64,000 bases of DNA from Clostridiales bacterium (GTDB lineage: Bacteria; Bacillota; Clostridia; Saccharofermentanales; DTU023). The notes below the pieces were generated by a model that was not told the DNA's origin, ran no database searches, and was given only the letters and a program-made list of their open reading frames with translations. The stretch covers positions 90,898 through 154,897 of the forward strand of contig JAQYCV010000005.1 in NCBI GenBank assembly GCA_028724525.1, given 5' to 3'. The translations under genes and the position numbers were made by a program. Each line of letters starts with the position of its first letter. Position 1 is the stretch's first letter. Positions 1 to 8,142 of the stretch are shown in pieces.

Positions 1-1
1 A

Positions 2-238
2 TATTCTGCCTATGCGGCAAAGCGAGCAGACGGCAAAGCTGTCCATGAAGTCTTAGCCAAGCACGTGACTGTGGTCGGTCTGGCTTCCGAATATTGTGTT
101 CGAGAATCCATCTTGGCCCTGGCCCAGGCGGGCTTTACTGTGGATGTCTACCTGCCGGGTGTAGGCTATGTTGATGAAGAGGACCATCTGAAGAATATTG
201 CCGACCTCAAGGACCAGGGATTTAGAGTTTTTTCTTAA
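2..238 (+). CDS. Isochorismatase/nicotinamidase-like hydrolase, C-terminal part (5' truncated by window edge)
   Basis: Open frame 2 from window start to TAA at 236-238; translation ...VTVVGLASEYCVRESILALAQAGFTVDVYLPGVGYV... resembles the C-terminal cysteine-hydrolase motif. Confidence 0.75.
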   Translation, partial: YSAYAAKRADGKAVHEVLAKHVTVVGLASEYCVRESILALAQAGFTVDVYLPGVGYVDEEDHLKNIADLKDQGFRVFS

Positions 239-263
239 AACTCAGCAATAAGGAGCAAGAGAA

Positions 264-923
264 ATGGCAAACGAAGCGCCAGCAAATAAGCAAGCCCAGA
301 TTAAAGCTGAACTAAAAGAGACTAAGGTGCGGACTTTTGGCGACCCCCAACAGGCCCCACATAAGCCCAAAGCTAAGAAGGGCCATGGCTCAGGCCGCAA
401 GTCTGGTGACTCTAATCAGAAGCGGCCCAAGGCCGGTGGCCAGGCCAAGACAAAGGCTAAGACCGGGACAGACCGACGTGGCCCCGGACCGGACAAGGCA
501 GGACGGCCTGCGGGGCAAAAGCCTAACCGTAAACGCCAAGCCAGGCCCAAGAAAAGCTATGTAGACAAGACCAAGCAGGCCCCTGCGCCGCTTGCCGACC
601 AGCTAGCCCCCGAGACCTCCCGGCCAGCTTCTCGCCCCTCGCAAGACAAGAGGGAAGACCTGGTCCAGCAAAATCTGCCTCTGCAGAAGGACCAGGTTGC
701 CAAAGCTGATCGCCCTCTAGCCCCGCCCGCCAAGCCCGACCAGCCTGCCCCGTCTACTCCGCCCAGCCAGCCTGTGGAGACAGAGGCCAGTCGCAAAAAA
801 GACCGTCGTTCTAAATCCTGGCTGGAGATGACTGCGGAGGAGCTCCGCCAGGCCAACGAGGACCTGGAAGAGGAGATCTTGCGCAATATTGCTAGCATCT
901 CCCAGATCAAGTTAAATTCATAA
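264..923 (+). CDS. Low-complexity Lys/Pro/Gln/Ala-rich protein, unknown function
   Basis: ORF 219 aa preceded by aaggagcaagag; biased composition, C-terminal WLEMTAEELRQANEDLEEEILRNIASISQIKLNS helix. Confidence 0.6.
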   Translation: MANEAPANKQAQIKAELKETKVRTFGDPQQAPHKPKAKKGHGSGRKSGDSNQKRPKAGGQAKTKAKTGTDRRGPGPDKAGRPAGQKPNRKRQARPKKSYVDKTKQAPAPLADQLAPETSRPASRPSQDKREDLVQQNLPLQKDQVAKADRPLAPPAKPDQPAPSTPPSQPVETEASRKKDRRSKSWLEMTAEELRQANEDLEEEILRNIASISQIKLNS

Positions 924-927
924 ATGT

Positions 928-933
928 TATAAT
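928..933 (+). promoter_or_regulatory. Putative -10 (TATAAT) upstream of tmk operon
   Basis: TATAAT 30 bp upstream of tmk start; -35 not obvious. Confidence 0.35.
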
Positions 934-962
934 TTCTCTAAATTAGTCCAAGGAGGATGCCC

Positions 963-1583
963 ATGTCTCTATTTATTACTTTTGAAGGCATAGATGGTTG
1001 TGGCAAGACCACCCATTTGGCTCTCCTGGAATCTTATTTGCGGCAAAAGGGCTATGATCCCCTGATGCCTAGAGAACCGGGTGGGACCGCTCTGGGTGAG
1101 CAGATCCGCCCCCTCTTACTCAACAAGGCCGATTATGCCATCTGTCCAGAAAGCGAGCTCTTGCTCTTCTTGGCCTCCCGGGCTCAGATTTGCCGGGAGC
1201 TTATCCGACCAGCTTTAGAGGCGGGCCGCATGGTCATTTGTGACCGTTTTTTGGATTCGTCCGTTGCTTACCAGGGCTATGGCCGGGACTTAGGCCCTGA
1301 CCTGGTGAGTCAGTTTAATGACTTTGCCACGGCCGGCCTGCAGCCTGACTTGACCTTCCTCCTGGACCTGGATCCTCAACTGGCCAGCCAGAGGATAGAT
1401 GCTAGAGACCTAGCCGCCAACCGCCTAGATGCAGAAGGCCTAGCCTTCCAAACCAAGGTACGCCAGGGCTTTTTAGACTTAGCTCGCCAATACCCTGACC
1501 GCATTGTGTTGATCGATACGGCGGGCGATAAGGAAGAAGCTCAAAAACAAATTCGCCATGCTATGGGGAGGTTATTAGCATGA
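963..1583 (+). CDS. tmk: Thymidylate kinase
   Basis: FITFEGIDGCGKTTHLALL P-loop and DRFLDSSVAYQGYGR motif; AAGGAGG upstream favours ATG at 963 over 957. Confidence 0.95.
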   Translation: MSLFITFEGIDGCGKTTHLALLESYLRQKGYDPLMPREPGGTALGEQIRPLLLNKADYAICPESELLLFLASRAQICRELIRPALEAGRMVICDRFLDSSVAYQGYGRDLGPDLVSQFNDFATAGLQPDLTFLLDLDPQLASQRIDARDLAANRLDAEGLAFQTKVRQGFLDLARQYPDRIVLIDTAGDKEEAQKQIRHAMGRLLA

Positions 1584-1909
1584 AGTTAGTATTTGCCATT
1601 ATTAGTGATGAAGACAGTTCCCGGCTCTTGTCAGAACTGAACCGCAAGGGTCACCGTGTCACCAAACTTTCTTCAAGTGGTGGCTTCCTCAAATCTGGAA
1701 ATACCACCCTGATGATTGGGACCCAGGACGAGCAACTGGAGGATGTTCTCAGCATTATTAAGAAGTTCTCCTCCAGCCGCAAGGTTTCCATCAATGCCAA
1801 CAATATTCCTACGGGCATGGGGGGCTCCTATATCCCTTACCCCGTAGAAGTACAGGTCGGTGGAGCTACCATTTTCGTCACGAATGTAGAGCATTTTGAG
1901 CAAGCCTAG
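1580..1909 (+). CDS. darA: PII-like cyclic-di-AMP receptor (DarA/YaaQ/PstA family)
   Basis: MKLVFAIISDEDSSRLLSELNRKGHRVTKLSSSGGFLKSGNTTLMIG; ATGA overlap with tmk; tmk-yaaQ-holB synteny. Confidence 0.9.
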   Translation: MKLVFAIISDEDSSRLLSELNRKGHRVTKLSSSGGFLKSGNTTLMIGTQDEQLEDVLSIIKKFSSSRKVSINANNIPTGMGGSYIPYPVEVQVGGATIFVTNVEHFEQA

Positions 1910-2972
1910 TTCCAGCTTTGCCCATTTGTTTGGACGGGAAGACCTGATCCAGACTCTTTTGGACCAAGCGGCTAGTCAGCTCTTGCCCCATGCCTTGGCC
2001 TTTACCGGGCCAGAAGGCTCGGGCCGGTCTAGCCTGGCTAAAGCCTTGGCCCAACTTTTATTGTGTGAAAATCCTCAGGCCCAGGGCGCCTGCGGGGTCT
2101 GCCCCTCCTGCCGGTATTTTGCGGCGGGCACGCACCCGGATTTTAAAGTCTTAGTTCCCGAGGACCAAAAGCTCATCAAGGTGGACCGCCTCCGCAAAGA
2201 ATTAGTGGCAGACCTCCAACTCCTGCCGCAGATTGGGCCCTCCAAGATTTACCTTCTGGCCGCGGATTATTTGAATGAACAGGGCCAGAATGTTCTCTTA
2301 AAATCCCTGGAGGAACCTCCTCCTCATGCCTACTTTATCCTGACTGTTCGGGATCTGGGCCAGCTCTTGCCGACCGTCGTTTCCCGGATACGGGCCTATC
2401 CCTTGGAGCCCCTGGCAGACCGCCAGCTGGTAGAAATCCTGCGTCAGGCCGGCTATAGCCAGCAGCTGGACTTCCTGGCCGCCTATGCCCAGGGCAATCC
2501 TGGCCAGGCCCTGGCTTTAGCCTCCCGCGAGGGCTTTGCCGACCTCCGCCAGTCTATCTTGGACCTCTTGACCAGCCTACCCAGCCAAACCTATCTGGAC
2601 ATGGTCGCAGACAGCCATCGCCTACTCCTGGCAGAAAAGGACAGCTTCTCGGATATCCTAGAGATGATCTTGACGGTCCTGCGTGACCTGGGCCTCCTGC
2701 TCGCGGGCCAGACCCAAGGGCTCATCAATAGTGACCAGGCCGCCAGGCTCCAGCAATTGGCGGGCCAGGTCCTGGCTGGTCAGACTGACCCTGCCAGCCG
2801 GGCCCAGGCTATCCAGCGCCTGCAAGGGGCAGAAGCTTTTATGACCAGCCTAGGTCGGGCCATGCAGGTCAATGTCAATTACGAAATTCTCACTTGGAGC
2901 CTTCTGCAAGAATTGAAAACAGCTTTCAGCCCTGACCAGTCCCAGCCTGGAAGTGGGGTTAGGACTCCTTGA
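1896..2972 (+). CDS. holB: DNA polymerase III delta' subunit
   Basis: HALAFTGPEGSGRSSLAKALAQLLLCEN, CGVCPSCR zinc module, LLKSLEEPPPHAYFIL; TTG start. Confidence 0.9.
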   Translation: MSKPSSSFAHLFGREDLIQTLLDQAASQLLPHALAFTGPEGSGRSSLAKALAQLLLCENPQAQGACGVCPSCRYFAAGTHPDFKVLVPEDQKLIKVDRLRKELVADLQLLPQIGPSKIYLLAADYLNEQGQNVLLKSLEEPPPHAYFILTVRDLGQLLPTVVSRIRAYPLEPLADRQLVEILRQAGYSQQLDFLAAYAQGNPGQALALASREGFADLRQSILDLLTSLPSQTYLDMVADSHRLLLAEKDSFSDILEMILTVLRDLGLLLAGQTQGLINSDQAARLQQLAGQVLAGQTDPASRAQAIQRLQGAEAFMTSLGRAMQVNVNYEILTWSLLQELKTAFSPDQSQPGSGVRTP

Positions 2973-2990
2973 AGATAAGAAAGGATCGAT

Positions 2991-3830
2991 ATGCCTAAAC
3001 TCATTAGTGTCCGCCTGCACGGGCGTGGCAAGATCAGATATTTTGACCCCGGAGCCTATGACCTGAAGTCTGGTTCCGCCGTGATCGTCCAGACCGACCA
3101 GGGCCTAGAATTAGGCCTCTGCACCGGCATGATAACCGAAGTCGGGGAGGACAGCCCGCTCGCTAAGGATCTGCAAGGCATTTTGCGGGAAGCCAGCGAG
3201 GAAGATTGGGCCCAGTACCAGGAAAATCTTGAACTGGAGAAAGAGGCTTTTGCCATCTGTCAGCAGGAAATAGACCGCCACGAATTGCCCATGAAGCTGG
3301 TGGCGGCAGAGTATGTCCTAAACCGGCGGAGGCTGATTTTTTACTTTACCGCCGATGGTCGGGTGGACTTCCGCCTTTTGGTTAAAGACCTGGCCTCTGC
3401 CTTCTGTACCCGGATTGAACTCCGCCAGATCGGGGTTCGGGACGAGGCCTGCCTCAAGGGCGGCTTGGGCATGTGTGGCCGCTGCCTCTGCTGTGCCTCC
3501 TATATGCAGGATTTCTATCCGGTATCCATCAAGATGGCCAAGGAGCAGAACCTGTCTATGAATCCTGCCAAGATTTCAGGAGCCTGCGGCCGTTTGCTCT
3601 GCTGCCTGCGCTATGAAGAAGCGGCCTATGCCGATGCCAATAAGCGCCTGCCCAAACGGGGAGACCTAGTTGATACGCCCAAGGGCAAGGGTGTGGTGCA
3701 AGAAGTCAATCTCTTGAAGGAAAGCCTGCGGGTCCGACTGGAGGCAGAGGGGGAAGAAGGCGAGTCCTTAATCTTCCCTGCGACCGAAGTCAGCCGGATC
3801 AAGCGTCGGTCTAATAAAGAGCGGAAATAA
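2991..3830 (+). CDS. ricT: PSP1 domain protein, RicT/YaaT-like
   Basis: GGLGMCGRCLCCASYMQDFYPVSIKMAKEQNLSMNPAKISGACGRLLCCLRYE typical PSP1 Cys signature. Confidence 0.92.
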   Translation: MPKLISVRLHGRGKIRYFDPGAYDLKSGSAVIVQTDQGLELGLCTGMITEVGEDSPLAKDLQGILREASEEDWAQYQENLELEKEAFAICQQEIDRHELPMKLVAAEYVLNRRRLIFYFTADGRVDFRLLVKDLASAFCTRIELRQIGVRDEACLKGGLGMCGRCLCCASYMQDFYPVSIKMAKEQNLSMNPAKISGACGRLLCCLRYEEAAYADANKRLPKRGDLVDTPKGKGVVQEVNLLKESLRVRLEAEGEEGESLIFPATEVSRIKRRSNKERK

Positions 3831-4711
3831 TGGACATCCTGCCGGGCAAACTTTATCTCGTGCCTACTCCCATCGGCAACCTGGAAGACCTCTCGCCCCG
3901 GGCTACCCAGGCTCTGGCAGAAGCTGACCTCATAGCGGCTGAAGATACCCGGGTGGCGGCCCAGCTCCTGGCTAGGCTCAAGCTACCCTTTAAAGCATTG
4001 CTTTCCTACCATGAGCACAACGAGCAAAGCCGGGTGGACCAGATCTTGGCCAAGTTGGCTGCCGGCCAGACTATCGCCCTCATTTCCGATGCGGGTATGC
4101 CCGCGATTTCGGATCCCGGCCAAATTGTTGTCGCGGCAGCCGTCCAGGCTGGCTACACCGTGTGTGCCCTGCCCGGCCCCAATGCCGCCCTTACCGCCCT
4201 AGCGGCTTCGGGCTTAGACAGCCGGTATTTTCACTTTGAAGGCTTTATCCCGGTCAAGGGCAAGGAGCGAGAAGCCCGGCTCCAAGCCTTAGCGGGCCAA
4301 GCCGAAACAGCCCTCATTTACGAAGCCCCCCACCGCCTCAGCAAAACCCTGGATGACTTAGCTAGCCAGGGCCTGGGTGACCGCCGCCTTTGTCTGGCCC
4401 GCGAATTGACCAAGCCCTACGAAAGCTATCTCTATCTCTGCCTGGATGAGGCCCGGGACCAGCTGAAGGTCCAAGCCCCCCGGGGCGAATATGTTTTAGT
4501 CTTGGAAGGTCGAGAGGCTTATTTGGCACGTTGCCCGGAGGCTGACCTCGCGGATCAGCAAGACCTGGAGGACCAGGTCCGGGAGAAGATCCTCCTCCTG
4601 CGGAAGGCTGGCCTTAAAGATCGGGGTATCCTGGGGGTCCTCCTGGGTCTCTGTGACCTGGGCAAGAATGACCTGTACCAGCTGATCAAGGAGACGGCAG
4701 ACCCTGTTTAG
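3830..4711 (+). CDS. rsmI: 16S rRNA (cytidine1402-2'-O)-methyltransferase
   Basis: GKLYLVPTPIGNLEDLSPRA...AAEDTRV...LISDAGMPAISDPG. Confidence 0.95.
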   Translation: MDILPGKLYLVPTPIGNLEDLSPRATQALAEADLIAAEDTRVAAQLLARLKLPFKALLSYHEHNEQSRVDQILAKLAAGQTIALISDAGMPAISDPGQIVVAAAVQAGYTVCALPGPNAALTALAASGLDSRYFHFEGFIPVKGKEREARLQALAGQAETALIYEAPHRLSKTLDDLASQGLGDRRLCLARELTKPYESYLYLCLDEARDQLKVQAPRGEYVLVLEGREAYLARCPEADLADQQDLEDQVREKILLLRKAGLKDRGILGVLLGLCDLGKNDLYQLIKETADPV

Positions 4712-4738
4712 CCTGTCCTAGTTCCTAGTCCAATCGTG

Positions 4739-4795
4739 TATAATCTAGAAAGATAATAGGAAGACCGGCTAGAGATCTAGCGGGTTTTCTTCAGA
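4739..4795 (+). promoter_or_regulatory. Putative promoter (TATAAT) and short hairpin leader upstream of metG
   Basis: gtgTATAATctag followed by CCGGCTAGAGATCTAGCGGGTTTTC hairpin/T-run before the metG start. Confidence 0.4.
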
Positions 4796-4810
4796 ATAAG
4801 GGAGTTGCGT

Positions 4811-6466
4811 ATGTCGAAAAGATTTTATATTACCACGCCAATATATTACCCCTCAGCCAACATGAGCATTGGCAATGCCTATACCACGGTGATTGCGGAC
4901 AGCCTGGCCCGCTGGCACCGCATGCTGGGTGAGGATGTGGTCTTCCTAACGGGAACAGATGAGCACGGTCAGAAGTTACAGCTGGCGGCAGAGGCTCAGG
5001 GGGTTAGCCCTCAGGCCTATGTTGATTACATGGTCAACCACGATGTGAAACCCCTCTGGGACCTTTACAATATCCGCTATGACCGTTTCATCCGGACTAC
5101 AGACGACTTCCACCAAAAGGCCGTCCAGGCTATTTTCCAAAAACTCTATGACCAGGGAGATATCTACCTGGGCAAGTATTCCGGTCATTATTGTGTGCCC
5201 TGTGAAGCCTATTGGACGGATTCTCAGCTGGTGGACGGCATGTGCCCGGACTGTGGTCGCCCTGTCCAGGAGATGACGGAAGAATGCTATTTCTTTAAGT
5301 TGTCCAATTATGCCGACCGCCTGACCAAATACTACGAAGACCACCCGGATTTTATCCAGCCTGCTGCCCGGATGAAAGAGATGCTCAATAACTTCATCAA
5401 GCCCGGTCTGGAAGACCTGGCCCTATCCCGGACTTCCTTCAGTTGGGGTATCCAGGTCCCCTTTGACCCCAAGCATGTTGTCTATGTCTGGCTGGATGCC
5501 TTGACCAACTATATTACGGCTCTGGGCTATCCGGCAGAGACTGAGGACTTCCAAAAATATTGGCCGGCCGACCTGCATTTAGTCGGCAAGGACATCATCC
5601 GCTTCCATACCATTATTTGGCCAATTGTCCTTATGGCTTTGGGTCTGCCTTTGCCCCAGCAAGTCTTTGGCCACGGTTGGCTCCTGGTGGATGGGGACAA
5701 AATGTCTAAATCCAAGGGCAATGTCCAGGACCCCTATGTTTTGGCAGATATCTTTGGCGTTGATGCAATCCGTTACTTCCTCTTACGGGAAATTCAGTTC
5801 GGCCAAGATGGCAACTTTTCTGGCGCCGCCCTTATTAACCGGATTAACTCTGACCTGGTCAATGACCTAGGTAATCTCTTGTCCCGGTCCCTGGCCATGT
5901 TTGAGCAGAACTTCCCGGAGGGCTTCCCGGAAGAGAGGGAGGCGGGAGACTTTGACCAAGAGCTCTTAGACCAGGCCCAGCTTTCCTTCGACCAGGCCAC
6001 AGCCTATCTCAAGGAACTTAAGATTTCGGCGGCCCTGAACAGCATTTGGGACCTTATCCGCCGGGCCAATAAGTACATTGATGAAACCCAACCCTGGGCC
6101 TTGGCCAAAGATGACAGCAAGAAAGCCCGCCTGGCGGCAGTCCTCTATCACTTGGTGGACCTCCTCCGGCGGATCTCCCTCATGATTGCCCCCTTTATGC
6201 CAGAAACCGCTGCAGCCATTGATCAGCAGCTGAATATTGACCGGCCTGACCGCCAGGCCAATTCCCAGGGCTTGTCCTGGGCAGAGGCGGGGCAAGCGGG
6301 CCTTTACCCTGTCCAACATCTGGCGGCCAGAGGAGACTCCCTCTTCCCCCGCATCAAGATGGAAGAGACCCTGGACCGCATGGAAAAGGCAGCCCGAGCT
6401 AATCAAAAGGCCCGGGACCAGAAAAAGGCTGAGGACTTTGCTGCCTTGGCAAAGGCGGGTGCTTAA
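4811..6466 (+). CDS. metG: Methionyl-tRNA synthetase
   Basis: YITTPIYYPSANMSIGNAYTTVIAD, KMSKSKGN; class I synthetase. Confidence 0.97.
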   Translation: MSKRFYITTPIYYPSANMSIGNAYTTVIADSLARWHRMLGEDVVFLTGTDEHGQKLQLAAEAQGVSPQAYVDYMVNHDVKPLWDLYNIRYDRFIRTTDDFHQKAVQAIFQKLYDQGDIYLGKYSGHYCVPCEAYWTDSQLVDGMCPDCGRPVQEMTEECYFFKLSNYADRLTKYYEDHPDFIQPAARMKEMLNNFIKPGLEDLALSRTSFSWGIQVPFDPKHVVYVWLDALTNYITALGYPAETEDFQKYWPADLHLVGKDIIRFHTIIWPIVLMALGLPLPQQVFGHGWLLVDGDKMSKSKGNVQDPYVLADIFGVDAIRYFLLREIQFGQDGNFSGAALINRINSDLVNDLGNLLSRSLAMFEQNFPEGFPEEREAGDFDQELLDQAQLSFDQATAYLKELKISAALNSIWDLIRRANKYIDETQPWALAKDDSKKARLAAVLYHLVDLLRRISLMIAPFMPETAAAIDQQLNIDRPDRQANSQGLSWAEAGQAGLYPVQHLAARGDSLFPRIKMEETLDRMEKAARANQKARDQKKAEDFAALAKAGA

Positions 6467-6512
6467 AGGCCCTAGCTGATACACCTAAAGTAACCCTGCA
6501 TACATAAAGGTA

Positions 6513-6541
6513 GTTCATGCCCAGCCATGCTGGGCATGAAC
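6513..6541 (+). terminator. Perfect inverted repeat, possible terminator after metG
   Basis: GTTCATGCCCAGC-CAT-GCTGGGCATGAAC (13 bp stem) followed by a weak TTTAT tract. Confidence 0.5.
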
Positions 6542-6559
6542 TTTATGAGGAGAGATAAT

Positions 6560-7402
6560 ATGTACCCTATTTTCGACACCCATGCTCATTTACAAGATCC
6601 GGACTTTGCGGAAGACCTGGACCAGGTCCTGGAAAACTTGCTGGAGGCCGGGGTTGGACGGGTGGTTTTACCCGCTTCAGATCTGGCCGATTCCTACCGG
6701 GCGGCCGACCTGGCTCTGCAACATCCAGGTCTCTACTGTGTCTTAGGCTGCCACCCCCATGAGGCTAAATCTTGGACCGCTGAGTCGCGCCAGGAATTGG
6801 CTGACCTGATTCAAAAGACCCAAGCCCAGGCCCGGGCCCAGGGCCGGGAAAAGGTGGTTGTGGGTATTGGGGAGATTGGTTTGGACTATCACTATGACTT
6901 TAGTCCCCGGCCCATCCAGGCCCAAGTTTACCGAGACCAAATCGAGCTAGCGGCTGAACTTGGCCTGCCAATCGTCGTGCACGAGCGGGAGGCTTTTGAG
7001 GATTCCTATAATATTTTAGCAAGGGCCAAGGCGGATGGCCTCTTAGACTTGCCTTTTGCCTGCCACTGCTTTTCTGGCTCGGTGGAATCGGCCGACCGAC
7101 TCTTGAAACTGGGGGCTTACCTGGGCTTTGATGGTCCCCTGACTTTTAAGAAATCCCGCAAGCCCTTGGAAGTCTTGGCCGCTATGCCGGAAGACCGCTG
7201 GCTCCTAGAGACGGATTCCCCCTACCTGACCCCCGAACCCTTCCGGGGCAAGCGTAATGATCCTAGTAAATTGACTTTTATTGCCCGGAAAGCTGCGGAG
7301 ATTAGGCAGGAGACCTACGAAAGTATCCTAGAGCAAAATTGGCACAATGCCTGCCGCTTCTTTAGCCTGGACCCCGATCCCTCAAAAGATATCCTGGCTT
7401 AA
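6560..7402 (+). CDS. tatD: TatD family DNase
   Basis: FDTHAHLQDPDF, GEIGLDYHYDF, VVHEREA, LLETDSPYLTPEPFRGKRNDP; start set by GGAGAG SD. Confidence 0.95.
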   Translation: MYPIFDTHAHLQDPDFAEDLDQVLENLLEAGVGRVVLPASDLADSYRAADLALQHPGLYCVLGCHPHEAKSWTAESRQELADLIQKTQAQARAQGREKVVVGIGEIGLDYHYDFSPRPIQAQVYRDQIELAAELGLPIVVHEREAFEDSYNILARAKADGLLDLPFACHCFSGSVESADRLLKLGAYLGFDGPLTFKKSRKPLEVLAAMPEDRWLLETDSPYLTPEPFRGKRNDPSKLTFIARKAAEIRQETYESILEQNWHNACRFFSLDPDPSKDILA

Positions 7403-7518
7403 GTGCTAGGCTAGCATCGCTAAGTCTCTTACCGCACGGTTGTGCCGAGCCAGAGTATGCTAAAATTACATCTAAGCACTGGGGCCTAACCCCAAGACCC
7501 AAGAAGGGAGCAAAAAAT

Positions 7519-8136
7519 ATGCTGGACAATCTCTTTAATCGCAGAGCCGATGACGCTAAACAGGACGCGCCAACAGAAAACCTAGATCAAGACCAGGTAG
7601 TAGAGACTGAGCTTGAGAGCACCGAAGCAGACCTAGCTGAGGACGTCAAGCCTGTAGAAGAGCAAACAAATCTCCCGCAAGGGGAGGATAGCGGGTTTGT
7701 CCTGCTAGACCAGGATTCTGCTGAAGAAGTTGACCAAGCAGAAGACTTGGTGGAGGCAGACCAGACCACTGAGGATAGCCAGCTTATGGTCTCACCTGAC
7801 CTGGCAGCTAGCCAACTCTCCTTTGACGAAAAAGTTTTAGAGAAAATTGTGGCAGTAGCCGTCAAAGAGATGCCGGGCGCTCTCTTAGCAGATGGCGGTG
7901 GCGGATTCTTCAATCTTAAAACCAACAAGGGTGTGGAAATCAGTGTGGATGATAATGACGAGGTCAGCCTAGACCTGGACTTGGTCCTGGAATACGGCAA
8001 GTCGGCCCCCGAGATTTATGAACGTCTCAAAGTTATCCTCCATGACCGCATTTTACAAATGACCGGTCTCACCCTGAAAAACATCAATGCCCACGTTGTT
8101 AACATCCTCACGAGTGAGGAATTCGCAGAAAAATAG
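7519..8136 (+). CDS. Asp23/Gls24-family protein with acidic N-terminal extension
   Basis: C-terminal SFDEKVLEKIVAVAVKEMPGALL...VSLDLDLVLEYGKSAPEIYERLKVILHDRILQMTGL. Confidence 0.75.
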   Translation: MLDNLFNRRADDAKQDAPTENLDQDQVVETELESTEADLAEDVKPVEEQTNLPQGEDSGFVLLDQDSAEEVDQAEDLVEADQTTEDSQLMVSPDLAASQLSFDEKVLEKIVAVAVKEMPGALLADGGGGFFNLKTNKGVEISVDDNDEVSLDLDLVLEYGKSAPEIYERLKVILHDRILQMTGLTLKNINAHVVNILTSEEFAEK

Positions 8137-8142
8137 GAAGTC

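Noticed and set aside
5966-6484. - strand ORF of 172 aa inside metG
   Set aside because: Shadow ORF; metG is unambiguous
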